This document shows positions 17,556 to 63,740 of a stretch of 64,000 nt of DNA, piece by piece; within the stretch, counting starts at the first letter, position 1; every line of letters starts with the position of its first letter. Source of the stretch: Piscicola geometra. Its lineage: Eukaryota; Annelida; Clitellata; Hirudinida; Piscicolidae. Under the pieces are notes generated by a model. The model saw only the letters and a list, made by a program, of their open reading frames with translations, had not been told where the DNA came from and searched no databases. Location of the stretch: positions 2,989,343 to 3,053,342 of the forward strand of contig OX030968.1 in the NCBI GenBank assembly GCA_943735955.1, written 5' to 3'. The position numbers and the translations under genes were made by a program.

Positions 17556-19231
17556 TCATCTTTTCTCCATCTCTTTCTTCTCCAAATTTTTAGCCTGCTT
17601 TTTCAGCCAGAGGTTGTAAACCGACACTTCGGTGAAGACGCTGGGAGAGGAGGTGCTGCAAAAGGGGGTGCCCCATGATGCAATGCCCGCCAACTTCCAC
17701 TCCTTGAAGGCGTACTGGCACACCAGTGGACCTCCCCAGTCGCCCTGTCGTGGGTTCATCAACTGATTAGTTTAATTTTTTACAAAAAATTTATATAAAT
17801 TAAATTAATTTTCCGATGAGCAATAGATACAAATTTTGATATCATTTTAAAGAAAAACTATCTACCAATGTTTAAACACTTCCATAATAACAATGAGCCC
17901 ACCTTACAAGCAGCTACTCCACCACTTTCATTTCTACTTCTTTCATCCACTTCTATTTTTCCTCCTTCTATTTCTTTTTCATCTTCTTCTTCTTCATTTT
18001 CACCATCATCTTCACCATCATCTTGTCTTCTTTTTCCTTCCACGCAGGTATGAGTTGGTAGGATCGGACTCATCTTTATCTTACAGCGCACTTCTCTCAC
18101 CACCCTCACTTTTGCCTCTTGTAATCTTCTAGGCCTTGTGATTGACACACCTAGAAAAAAAATTTATTTAAAAAGTACAAAATTTGTGCCACCAATAATA
18201 ATATTAATGATAAAAAATAATGTTATAAAATTAAAATCTACAAGCATTAAAACTTAGTCTTAAAAAGCGCTATAAAATGTTAAAAAACACTTTTAACGCC
18301 AAAAGTGACAAAGATCACAAGGAACACATTCACATACGTCTAGTGGATCCCCATCCAGCAATGTGGCAGTTGAGTCCGCGAGCATCTTTGAGAGACTTGG
18401 TTCTGATGGGTTTGACCCCAGGGCCCCTGTTAATCGGCTTTTCCCATGCGATAAAGGCTATGTCATTGGGGAAACCCATGAGACGAGAGTTGAAGAAGAG
18501 AGGGTGCTGGGGGAGGGAGGAAGGTGGAATGAATGTGAAGGTGATATTGTTTGCGCACACTACAGTGAAAAAGGGATGTTAAGAAAGAGATAAAGCTTTT
18601 AACAGTCTGAAAATTATCCAAACACTGAAACTCATGGTGATTGCAAAAGCTGGAAATACGTACCCTGGTGGCATTGCTGAGTTTCCTCGTGATGGATCTC
18701 TTATCAATTCTGAGTGTGTGACTGCCAGCCAAGATAGTGTAGTTTCCACTGTAGTGTGATGGGATGTGGTGTGGTGTGGTGTGATGTCATGGGATATGGT
18801 TGCATGTACTGTAATAGGACGCATTGAAGAAAGTTGGAAAAAGAAACAAAAAACAAACACCCACACGTCGTCTCCGAGGCACTTTGCCGCTGTGACTGCA
18901 TACGTGGGCGCGAGCAGGGTGGCGCCACAACGGAAGAAGCCTCGGTGGAAGAGTGCCAACTGACTCTCCCAGTCACCCTTCTTGGCGGTCTTTCCTCCGA
19001 TGATGAACTGATCTTGCGCTGAGGAAACTGTAATTTGTGAAAAAGATGTTTCATAAATTTATGTTTTTTTCCATATACTTTTAATAACTCTCTTGAGCAA
19101 GTTTGTCTAAGTTTGTATAGGCTTATGTTATTCCTCTAAGGCAACTATGAAATGATTTTAAAAACATGGTGTTTAATTTTTTGAGTGAGCTCACCTTGGA
19201 AAAGCAAGTATACCAAAAGGAAAAATTTCAT
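17556..19231 (-). CDS. Secreted serine-protease homologue (S1 fold), catalytically dead, copy 2
   Basis: Minus-strand exons, 5' to 3': 19231-19195, 19027-18865, 18748-18664, 18506-18338, 18150-17903, 17744-17556 (891 nt, 296 aa), all in phase. The two internal exons of 85 and 169 nt match copy 1 exactly in length. Signal peptide (MKFFLLVYLLFQVSSA), then QDQF and IIGG. The His of AAHC is Lys61, the Asp is kept (NDIAFIAW, Asp110), and the Ser of GDSGG is Trp237; position 189 is Ala. It is a pseudoprotease like copy 1. It differs by an intron inside the signal-peptide region and by an expanded acidic loop (DDGEDDGENEEEEDEKE) coded in 18150-17903. The last exon is almost identical in DNA to that of copy 1, while the others have diverged. 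Confidence 0.88.
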
Positions 19232-19265
19232 CTTTGCAATTGTTGTTTTCGACTTTACTTTTGCT

Positions 19266-19274
19266 CTTTTTAGA
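19266..19274 (-). promoter_or_regulatory. TATA-like element of protease homologue 2
   Basis: TCTAAAAAG on the minus strand, 35 bases before the ATG at 19231, close to the spacing of the TATA box in copy 1. It is a non-canonical match. Confidence 0.4.
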
Positions 19275-19776
19275 CCCTTTTAAAGACAAAATGTGCTAAT
19301 ATTTTGCAGTTTCTTATTGTCTTCTTTTCAATTATGACTTTCTTAATTCCCAGACAGCACTTGAGATAGCCTGGATAGAAGAAGAATGACTTCAGTATCA
19401 ATTGAAGAACTGATAATTGGGAAATCTAAAGTTTTCAAGAATATTGCTGATTTAGATGAGATATGAAACCAATTACGCAGAATTATTGAAACTTTCCATT
19501 TGTTACTTCTTCTTCGTAATGATTCAAATATGACTTGAAACTAGTAATAAGTGAACAAGAAACGAACAATCCAGGGTATTAAAAAAGCTTATCTGCTTTT
19601 AACCGAGAATTAGAACGGATTGGTTCAGTGCCATCAGAGGCAATCATCCATAATTTTCAAGCGTTTCAGACAGGCGTTGCAACTTTTTGGCAGTGTTACA
19701 AATCTGGTTCTAGGCGTTTTTATGGAAACGCTTGATTGTTTGTCTTGCAAAATGAATTCGGTTGCGAAGTTGTTTA

Positions 19777-31699
<11,923 letters not shown>

Positions 31700-32337
31700 T
31701 TTGAACTTTTTGTTACCTTCAATAAGCGGTGAGTAGCTGATGCTGTGTGGAATATTTGAGTATGTTATCATGAATGTTATCTTCAAAAGTTTTGCTTCCA
31801 AAACCTTCCAAGTCTCTCAACTTAGTCATTCTAAAGTTTGTCTGCACTTCAACGAAGACTTTCACTTGCCTCCACGCCTACTTCAGTCTTGAGATCTCTC
31901 ACACTGCGCAATTAGTGTGACATTCAATTTACATTTAGAAATGAGAATGAAAATCAAGCTCGAGTTTGCTTTTAAGTTGGTTTTAGAATCTTTTTTTAAC
32001 GTATTTTTCATGTCACTTCACTCAAATAATTGATCAGCTCTTGAGTTTTTCATAAAAGCTCGTCATCCCATCAAACCCAAGAGAAAATGTAACAAAGTTT
32101 TGAAACCTTTTAAATTGCAGACAACCACTATTCTATTTCTCTAACGTTTAATCTCTGCTTTTATACCTGCACGTGACCTCAGAGTCCAGTCAATTGGTTG
32201 GGATTTCTTGTGAGATGCGATGCTGTGAAGATGCTGTTATAAGTTCTTCAATGTTATTTGTTTGTCTTCTCCATTTTCATTTCTCGTTGTTTCTCATACA
32301 CCCAGAAACACACATACAAGCACACTCCCATAAAAAA

Positions 32338-32562
<225 letters not shown>

Positions 32563-32960
32563 GGCATTAAAGATAAAAAACGCCTAAAGATAGGATAGCT
32601 TTAACAGTAAAATATTGATTCTGAAAAATTGCTATGCTGAAGAAGGAGGTAGGAAGACTGGGTGGAAATGGGGAAATGGGTGGAAAGAAAGATCGATGGG
32701 TAGAGATTTTTTAAAAGGCTAAAGCAATAGTTCCAAGTGTGGTAGTTAGAGATAATCGAGATGTGGAATGTTTTAGCAAATTTTTTTAAAGCCTTAAGGT
32801 GCTCAGAGGTTGAGTGGATTAGATGCGTTAAAAATGTCAGCAGATTTGTAAGGCTTAGAGACTTTTAGACTTTTGAAGAAAAAAGATTCAAACGTTATTT
32901 ATTTAATACAGGCCTACCATATTTAACTAACCGTTTTATGCTTTATACGTATGTAAAAAC

Positions 32961-33684
32961 CAGTGTTATTTTCGTTTCATAAAATAATTATAGTTTTTAT
33001 TTCAGTTTCGTTTTGGAATTAATTATAGTTTTCATTTTCGTTTTAGTTTTGAAAATAATTAAAGTTTTTATTTTCGTTTTCGTTTTGAAAAAAATTTAAG
33101 TTTTATTTTCGTTTCAGTTTTGAAAATAATTAAAGTTTTTTTTTTCATTTTAGTTTTTAAAATATATTAATTTACAACTATAAACACTATTTTTTTTATA
33201 TCTAAAAAAATTAATTGATCATAAAATGAAACAGTAAAATAGAACTGTATATTAACAACAAATGAGTTTTAAAAATAAACAGTGAATTGAAATATTATAA
33301 GAACTGAGTACGTAAATTATTGAGTAATGACAAATTTGAAATATAAGAAAAAATTTAAACTAATGATAATTTTATTGACAAAGCGAAACGGGAATAAATA
33401 ACGTTTCATAAATGGCGCTACTTTCATAAAGCCCAAAGTTTATAACATTAACATATATTTTTTTTATAAATTATTCATTTGCATATTATGGCATACTTTG
33501 GAATTTATTTAATTTTCGTTTTGAAAATAATTATAGTTTTTATTTCAGTTTCGTTTTGGAAATAATTATTGTTTTTATTTTCGTTTTCGTTTTGAAAATA
33601 AATTTAGTTTTTATTTTCGTTTTCGTTTTCGTTGAACGATTATTCAGAATTGTCGTTTTCGTTTTCGTTACGAAAATAACACTG
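32961..33684. mobile_element. hAT-like non-autonomous element (MITE), 724 bp
   Basis: Perfect 15-bp terminal inverted repeats: CAGTGTTATTTTCGT at 32961-32975 and ACGAAAATAACACTG at 33670-33684. The flanks GTAAAAAC (32953-32960) and ATAAAAAC (33685-33692) agree at 7 of 8 bases, fitting an aged 8-bp target-site duplication. Subterminal regions are built of repeated TTTTCGTTTTGAAAATAATT and AGTTTTTATTTTCG motifs. No transposase frame is visible. It is unlike the element at 21731 in terminal sequence. Confidence 0.85.
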
Positions 33685-34312
33685 ATAAAAACGCTTGGAT
33701 TAAACAAATAATGTTGCAATACTTTAAAGAATTTTATAGAAAATCTTCTTGCTGATTTACGAACTCTGCTCGATCAAGATGAAAAGCTTGAAACAGTGAA
33801 ACAAACGCGGAGTTATGGCCTGGTGCTTGCATGAGCTGCCCCAGAGGATACTGAGTGTTCTTTATACACTGATGTATTGCCTCTAAAAATATATATTTAG
33901 GATTTTTTTTCTTTTTTTAAGAAACAAATTGTAGAGACATTTATATTTTTGGTGGAGAAATTATTAGTATTCGATGATGAATATATGAATTTTGAAAAAA
34001 AGTTATTTACTTAGATTCATTTTTATAACAGTTTCTTTAAATTTTGCAGTACCAGTAACCGATTTTTAATAAATTTCAAAACTTCTTCTGCTTTTAAAAA
34101 GTTTTATATAGTTAAGTATTGCATTATTTTCTAAGTCAAAGTAAACATTATTTAAAAAAATAATATTTTAGAAAGAAATACGCATTTGAAAGAATTTTGG
34201 CAATCAAGTTTTTAATTCTACTTAATGTAATCTCATTTAAAAAAAAAATTATTAGTTTTTGAAAGCTTTCGAATACTTATTTTAAATTTATTTTATTTCT
34301 AAAAATGTTCAG

Positions 34313-46397
<12,085 letters not shown>

Positions 46398-48478
46398 GAG
46401 AATTGTCATTAAGCACTGAAGAATTGTTTGGAACTTCACGCAGTTCGCAATCACTATCGCCGTTGTTTTGCTCATCAGAGTATTCAGCATTCATTTCACT
46501 CTGTATTCTTCACTCACTTTTGTCAGTAAACGACTTTTGCGTTTATATTTCTTCGACTTTGCAGTGTTGCAAACCCGATGGATTTCATTTAAGGATTTCA
46601 TGAAGACATCTCTTTTTAACAAATTTATTTACGAGCGCTCTTGAACTTGATGAAACTTATTTAATTGATTGATTGAAGTATTTGATTTGAGATATTGTAG
46701 GCAGGCTTTAAGCATGGTTTATCTGAAAAGATTTATTCTGTAAATTCAAAAACAGGTTTGCTTTATCGAGATTTTGGTTTAGCTTTTTATATTTCCTAGA
46801 TTTGACAAGATAAAAACTTAATTTTAAAAATTATTTGATTAATTAGAGTGCCACCCTAGATGCAGGAAATGAAAACGCTCAAATCGTGATAGGAACATTA
46901 ACGTTGGAATATTGCTTCCAGATGGCAAAGTCGGAAAATTTTCCAGGCTAGGCCAAGTGTCTTCTGGTATAAATTATATGATTTGAGATTTTGTATTTAA
47001 GTTATTTAGTTATTTTTTGAATTTTGTAATCAAAAATATAGATTTTGGCCCTTAGCTTTGTTTAAAATAAGTCTCCACCATAAGCCAACATAGATGCTTC
47101 AACCCAACGAACAGGACAACCACACAGACACCAACACACGAACACACATACACACACACACACACACATATAGATCATTTATCATCATTATTCAGGCGTT
47201 TCATATCGCCCGCATCACCACTTACTCTTCGTCACTTGGTCCTCATTAGCACCACCTCCATTACCTCCCACCTCTCATTTAGGAGCCTGGAATGTGCCCC
47301 TAATCATGAGAAATCGTTTTAATATATTTAGGCTAGTAGTAGTAGTAGTGGTAGTGGTGGTGGTGGCAGTAGTGGTGGTAGTAGTAGTAGTAGCAGTAGT
47401 AGTAGTAGTAGTAATAGTAGTAGCAGTAGCAGTTGTGGTAGTAGTAGTAGTAGTAGTCGGAGTAGCACTGGTAGTGGTAGTATTACTGGGACAATGGGGG
47501 TTTGAGGTATGTGGGATGATGTAAGATGCAAGTTACATTGTTGAAGAGGCTTAAAGAAGATCTTGCCAGTCAATGCACTACAACAACAACAACAACAACA
47601 AAGTATAAAAGAAATTATATTGTAGAAGAGTTGACGGCCATGCATGCATACAATAAATAAATAAATAATAATAGTTGCAAGGTGAATGCGCCCTTGAGTT
47701 ATGAGCATTTCTAATCAGGTCATCCCATTCATATCTTTTTATCCCTTTTTTTTCCGACTCCTTCATCTTCCACCCTTCTTCCATCCCAATCATCATCCAC
47801 CTTTTATCTACGCTTCCCCCTCTTTTCTCACTCTTTTCCTCTCTCTTCTCACCCCCTCCCCCCTCTTCTTCTTCCCTTCCCCCCTCTTCTTCTTCCATCC
47901 TCCCCTCTTCTCCTTCCATCCTCCCCTCTTCTCCTTCCATCCTCCCCTCTTCTCTCCCCCTCCCCCCCTCTTCTCCTTCCATCCTCCCCTCTTTTCCTTC
48001 CATCCTCCCCTCTTCTTTTTTCCTTCCCCCCTTTTCTCAATTCTTTCCATTTTTTACGTGCTTTTTAAGCGGTGCTATCCAATTCGGCATAACGAGCTTT
48101 TGAATACGATTTACTCTCAGCGTTTGAATGCCTTTTTTGATCGCATGATTTTATTTACACGCAAACAACCACATATACACACATACCCAGACTTGCACAC
48201 ACACACATGCACACACACACATGCACACACATACACACACACACATACGTAAACACACACACACACATACATACACAAACACACACAAACATAAATATAT
48301 TCACATATATATGTGTGTGATTATATAAAGGAGTTTACATGGTTTTTGAAAGCACCACAGTACAGTTGCCATGGTTTCCATAAATGCCACCACAGACACA
48401 TTCTGAACTGCACTGTCCACCAAGGCACTATAGCGGAAGTAAGATAGTCCTGACGTCATCATCATCATTATCATCATA
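46398..48478. other. Spacer between COP1 and neuroligin B
   Basis: No gene recognised. It holds a (GTA)n tract at 47333-47485, a (CTTCTCCTTCCATCCTCCCC)n pyrimidine tract at 47815-48045 and CA-rich sequence at 48165-48300. The 3' UTR of COP1 and the promoter of neuroligin B should lie here. Confidence 0.6.
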
Positions 48479-57592
<9,114 letters not shown>

Positions 57593-58559
57593 GTGAGTGC
57601 TGCCTCTTTCTCTGTGCTGTCCTGTTGAGTTGTGCTGTGCTGTGCTGTGCTGTTGTGCTGTGCTGTCCTGTTGAGCTGTGCTGTCCTGTTGTGCTGTGTT
57701 GTTGCTATGGGATCTACATGTTATTATCTTCATGGTGGTTGCTTCGAATAAATAGATGGTATGGTGCATAGCGGTTGCTTGGTTAAGTTCTCTTTAAAAA
57801 CGATGTGGCCAATAACTGCTCCAATAATTAGATTTGTTCAGGTCTTCAATGAAGATGCTTTAGAACACTATTTTAGAGTAATATTATCTTCTTAACTGTG
57901 CATTACTTCACTTAAACTTCATTCTCATCCATGCAGTGGTTTTGAAACTAGGGTCTTACAGAGCAAACAGTTTACTGCTCCGCTTAAGAGTTTTCTCATG
58001 CTTTTGATGCATTGACATAAGCGTTTCATAATGCAATACTTAGTAGTGTGTAGAAGTAGAATGGGTGTGTAGTAATGCAGTGTATTGTAGTGTGATGGGT
58101 GTGTAGTATGTAATGTAGTAATTTAGTGTGTAGAAGTGGAAGTGGGATGGGTGAAACGGGTTTTCCCCTCATAATACGATTTGCATAGGCGATTCTTAAA
58201 CAAATTAAAAAGATTATTTGCATAAACGTATCGAATCTCGTTAGGATGCTGTGGCACGGGCAGGAGGAAGCAGGGAAGAGTGCTTTAGGGCGTTTGAAGT
58301 CGATAGGAAACTGTGGAAGGGTCTTAGCGTGGCGTGAACGCAAACAAGTTTGAGGCCATGATGGTGAGTGGTAAGAGAGGCTGAGAGTAAAATGAGGTTT
58401 GAGATATTTTTTTGGAAGAAAAAAAAGATAAATAGGGGAAAAAGAGAGATTGATGAGAAAAGGGGGAAAGTGATGAAAAAAGAGGGAGATTGATTTCCCT
58501 CATCGGGAAGTTTCTAAAACCGTTTTGGGAAAAAGAAAAATTGCGCGCAAGAGTTGTTT

Positions 58560-58765
58560 CCACTCCTCGATCCATCCACGCCTCGATCCATCCACGCCTC
58601 GATCCATCCACTCCTCGATCCATCCACGCCTCGATCCATCCACGCCTCGATCCATCCACGCCTCGATCCATCCACGCCTCGATGCATCCACTCCTCGATC
58701 CATCCACGCCTCGATGCATCCACGCCTCGATCCATCCACGCCTCGATCCATCCACGCCTCGAACA
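58560..58765. repeat. 16-bp repeat (CCTCGATCCATCCACG), about 13 copies
   Basis: Tandem array with CTCCTCG and GATGCATCC variants; stop-free in several frames. Confidence 0.95.
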
Positions 58766-59432
58766 CAACGCGATGATTGTTTCGGAGCGGTCACGCCTGA
58801 GTGGAAGTGGTGAGGGAAGAGATGAGGAGAGAGAGGGAAAAGGAAGAGGAAAGAAAGAAAGAGGAAAGAAAAAAAGAAAGGTAAAGAAGGAGTGGGGAAG
58901 TGAGAAAAGAAAGAAAAAGAGGGAAGGAGAAGAGAAGTAAGGGAGGAGTGATGACTGCATTCACACGCTTGGTCAAGTTCTGGTAGATGGTGATTGAGTG
59001 AGTGATTGTTTGATTGCGCAGCTGATTCAGAGGCAATTATCCACTTGCTTCTTGCAGCTTGATCGATCGCTGACTCATCCATCACCCCGACTTCTTCTTT
59101 GCCAAAGCCCATCCTTTTGCTTTTCCTCAATGTACCCTTTGTTTTTTCTTCATGAACTTTTCATTCAATTTCTTTTATGGTTTAATTAAGTCATAATTCT
59201 TGCTTTGATGTTAATTGGAACGAGGTTTTTAGGTGGAAATGGGATGAATGGATAGATGTCCGTCCTCGTCTGCCCATGCATTGGCAGTGGTCTTTTTGAC
59301 AAATACTCACGCGTGAAAGCTTTTGTAACTTTTTGACACATTCAAATTCTTCCCATTCATATCTCAACGTTCCCCACCATTGCATCCATTATTTCCACAC
59401 ACCCCCTGAGTCCTACAAACCGTTTTTGAAGC

Positions 59433-59706
<274 letters not shown>

Positions 59707-60055
59707 TATGAGTGTTTATGTCTCTGATGCATGCGTGTGTCAGAAGCCTAGATGCACCCACACGTATTTACGCAGAGAGAGTTTATTTGAGAGTGCAAAG
59801 TCGATTAGTGAATTGACGCTTGGCAGGCAACGAGGTCCACGCAAAGCTTTCAAGGCGCAGAAGTATTTAAAGATGAGGGAAAATATTTTGCGAAGGAGCA
59901 ACACTAGAAGACGGCTCCTCGACGGAGAGAAACATGCAAGAGTGCGTGGAGAAGTAAACATCTTTATTGCTCTCTCCTCGCATAAAACCTTTGTTACATT
60001 AGATTTGGTTTTTTTCCTTTTATTTATTCATAACTCAGTCTTTTTTAAGCTTAAT

Positions 60056-60560
60056 TCATGCATTTATACATGCATGTATCTATACATTCATCCATGTATC
60101 TATCCATCCATGCATTCATCCATGTATCTATCCATCCATGCATTCATCCATGCATTCATCCATGCATTCATCCATGCATTCATCCATGCATTCATCCATG
60201 CAGTCATCCATGCATTCATCCATGCATTCATCCAAGCATTCATCCATGCATTCATCCATGCATTCATCCATGCATTCATCCATGCATTCATCCATGCATT
60301 CATCCATACATTCATCCATGCATTCATCCATGCATTCATTCATGCATTCATCCATGCATTCATCCATGCATTCATCCATGCATTCATCCATGCATTCATC
60401 CATGCATTCATCCATGCATTCATCCATGCATTCATCCATGCATTCATCCATGCATTCATCCATGCATTCATCCATGCATTCATCTATGCATTCATCCATG
60501 CAATCATCCATGCATTTATCCATGCATTCATCCATCCATCCACGCATCCATGCATCTATG
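60056..60560. repeat. 12-bp repeat (CATGCATTCATC), about 40 copies
   Basis: Array with scattered single-base variants. Its unit (CATGCATTCATC) is close to the reverse complement of the variant unit in the 12-bp array at 54620 (GATGAATGCATG). Confidence 0.96.
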
Positions 60561-61716
60561 CATCCACCCATTCATGTCTACATTTAAGAACCGTCCCACA
60601 TTGTTTTTCCATAGACAACAATCCACTTATTGAACGTACATTTTGGTTTCTCCAATTTTTTATCCTGCGTCCCTCGTAACAGCACGTCTTTTGTATCCAT
60701 CCTGCATCCTTACAGACTCACCACAACATCTCTTCCAACATCTTCATAGTATTTTGCCAAAATTTCCACAACAACCAAGACCTCTTCACCTTCTTCTAAC
60801 CAAAGAGTTGCAATTTCCTGATCATAAATTCAATTGAAACATTCATTTTCTGAATTTTCGCTTTGCATCAACAAGAGAACCTGCTTGTTCGGAGGTGCGT
60901 GGACACTTTAGTGGCCGATTTTTTTTCGCTGCAAAAACAGTGAAAAATAGCCTTTAAAAGCACACTAAGTGTGCGTGGAGTGATGATGGAGGGGCGGTGG
61001 AGACGTGAAATGTGGAAAGACACGCTGAATTTAAATGAAGTGCTTAATCTCGGACTTTTAGTTCACCATTATTTTTGGATATTTCCGAGATGATGAGAAA
61101 TTTTGCTAATTGCAGAAGGGTCTTGGGCCTTGCATTATTGATGTGCCAGCGTGCAATAAAAACACGTCATTTTAGAGTTTTAAAAATGTAAAAAATTAAA
61201 TTCAATTAGATCCTTTTAGTGGGTACAAAGGAGATTCATTTCACGAATTAAGACTTTGTATCTTCGTTGTTCCTCTATTCTCCAAAATGTTTCTTTTCTC
61301 GCCATTCATCATGCAGGCATGCACTGACGACTTCATGAGGCTAATAATTGCATCGCATGCAACAGAGTTCAATGCGATCAGCGTGGGAATATTTTCCAGA
61401 ACTTTCTGACACCATCGTTTAATGCTGAAACGTCGACGGTATTGAATAGTCATAATTGATGAGAAGGGAGTGGGTGAGTGAGACTGATGGGTATAATGAG
61501 AAAAATGATGAGCTATGAAATTTGGTGTTGGCGGTTGTAGGAGCAACAGAAAACGCAAAGTTGAATACAGGGAAAGGGTATTGTTAAATCAACATTCAGA
61601 TCAATCGTAAGTTATCTATGCCTACATCAGTGTTTAGTGCTTGCTAGAAGTCGCCAAGAAATTGTGTGGGTCGGAGGCCACTGCCAAATGAAGGGTTTGA
61701 ATGCTTTATAGTGGTC

Positions 61717-62359
61717 TGAGTGAGTGAGTGAGTGAGTGAGTGAGTGAGTGAGTGAGTGAGTGAGTGAGTGAGTGAGTGAGTGAGTGAGTGAGTGAGTGAG
61801 TGAGTGAGTGAGTGAGTGAGTGAGTGAGTGAGTGAGTGAGTGAGTGAGTGAGTGAGTGAGTGAGTGAGTGAGTGAGTGAGTGAGTGAGTGAGTGAGTGAG
61901 TGAGTGAGTGAGTGAGTGAGTGAGTGAGTGAGTGAGTGAGTGAGTGAGTGAGTGAGTGAGTGAGTGAGTGAGTGAGTGAGTGAGTGAGTGAGTGAGTGAG
62001 TGAGTGAGTGAGTGAGTGAGTGAGTGAGTGAGTGAGTGAGTGAGTGAGTGAGTGAGTGAGTGAGTGAGTGAGTGAGTGAGTGAGTGAGTGAGTGAGTGAG
62101 TGAGTGAGTGAGTGAGTGAGTGAGTGAGTGAGTGAGTGAGTGAGTGAGTGAGTGAGTGAGTGAGTGAGTGAGTGAGTGAGTGAGTGAGTGAGTGAGTGAG
62201 TGAGTGAGTGAGTGAGTGAGTGAGTGAGTGAGTGAGTGAGTGAGTGAGTGAGTGAGTGAGTGAGTGAGTGAGTGAGTGAGTGAGTGAGTGAGTGAGTGAG
62301 TGAGTGAGTGAGTGAGTGAGTGAGTGAGTGAGTGAGTGAGTGAGTGAGTGAGTGAGTGA
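61717..62359. repeat. Perfect (TGAG)n microsatellite, about 160 copies
   Basis: 643 bases of TGAG with no visible interruption. The minus-strand Thr-His-Ser-Leu open frames are artefacts of the array. Confidence 0.99.
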
Positions 62360-63637
62360 ACACAAAAGAAGGTCTGTTTGCCACGGAGACTATCTTTTGC
62401 AGGTGATGATGAGAGATAATGGATGATAGAGTGGTATGAGAATGTTTGAAGAAATGACGAGAAGACAGATGAAGGCAACAGAACCAGCATGAAGTGTCTC
62501 CCAGACTGTTTGTTCGATGGGCATGCGCTGTCTTCTCCTGACCACAACTCAAGTGTTCTTATGCATTAGAGCTTGAACTGACCCCTGCAGGCAATCTTGA
62601 TGAATGCGCTCAATGAGGCGTTTGATTACATTAGCCCGCCATCATAATCGCCAGGCAGCCAAGCGCAGGGCCACTAACTTGCTTTACAGTTAATTTAACA
62701 AACTTTTCGGTCACAGCGTCTCTAAATTGCTGCCTCGCCAGAGAAAATGATGTGGCGCTAAGGGGCTTCATAAAGACCAAAAGATCTAGGATGAGATATA
62801 GTCTGTTGGATGGATGAATGTTTTAGTTTGGATATTATGGGGATAATTAATGAGTTGGATGTGGAGGCATTTAGGAAATAGTTTTGTAACAGAGTAGATG
62901 ATGGGAATCTTGAAGTTCTGAGGAACATCAAACCGATGTTTGAGAACGGAAAAAATGACGAATGAATAATTGGAAGCGCCTGAAATAAAGGGAACATTTG
63001 TTTCAAATTTTAATGAAAAGATGAACGCTTTATGGTTTGAAAGATTAAATGAATTATTTTGAAAAGCGCTTAATGGAGGTTGATCTTAATGGAGGTTGAT
63101 GAGGCAGGAAATGGTTTGGGTCTTAATTAATGAGCGGCTGAAAAAGGGAATTTTTGAATGAATTTTACAGAATAAAATATCATGCATCACCTGTTACAGC
63201 CTTTCAAAACTAATACAAACCAACTTTTCTGGTGTGTTTTGGGAGTGTTTAAATGACGAAAAAATTGAAATAGATTTAAAACGGCGTTTTCTCAACGACG
63301 GGAAATAATTCTCCACATTTGAGAAAAAACTTTGCTACGAAAGGTAAGTAATGAAGAGTGAGCAGCACATCGTAGATCTGTCCACATGCAATCAGAAACA
63401 AGCGATTGTGAAGAAGAAAAAGGTTACACGGTGTAGATTCATGCAATGCTGGTCAAGGAAGTCTTGATATTGAAGGGCAACCCAGGGTAGAAGATTCCTG
63501 CATGGAAACATGGGAAAAAAATCCACGAAAAAAAGCGAAAAGAGGCCCGCCTTGATGCAATGGATGCCCGAAGTAACGATAATGGGAAGATCGGCATTAC
63601 GTCACATACTTCCTCTTTGATTTCGTCCGGGAAAAGA

Positions 63638-63740
63638 ATAAATGGACAGATGGATGGGTGGGTGGATGTGTGGATGGATTTGTGGATGTGTTGGTGGATG
63701 TGTGGATGTGTTGGTGGATGTTTGGGTGGATGGATGCGTG
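63638..63740. repeat. Degenerate (GGATGTGT)n tract
   Basis: GTGGATGTGTTGGTGGATG-type units near the right end of the window. Confidence 0.8.

Noticed and set aside
61627..62552. Thr-His-Ser-Leu repeat protein on the minus strand (about 300 codons)
   Set aside because: Three overlapping frames all come from the TGAG array. No splice or start context supports a gene.
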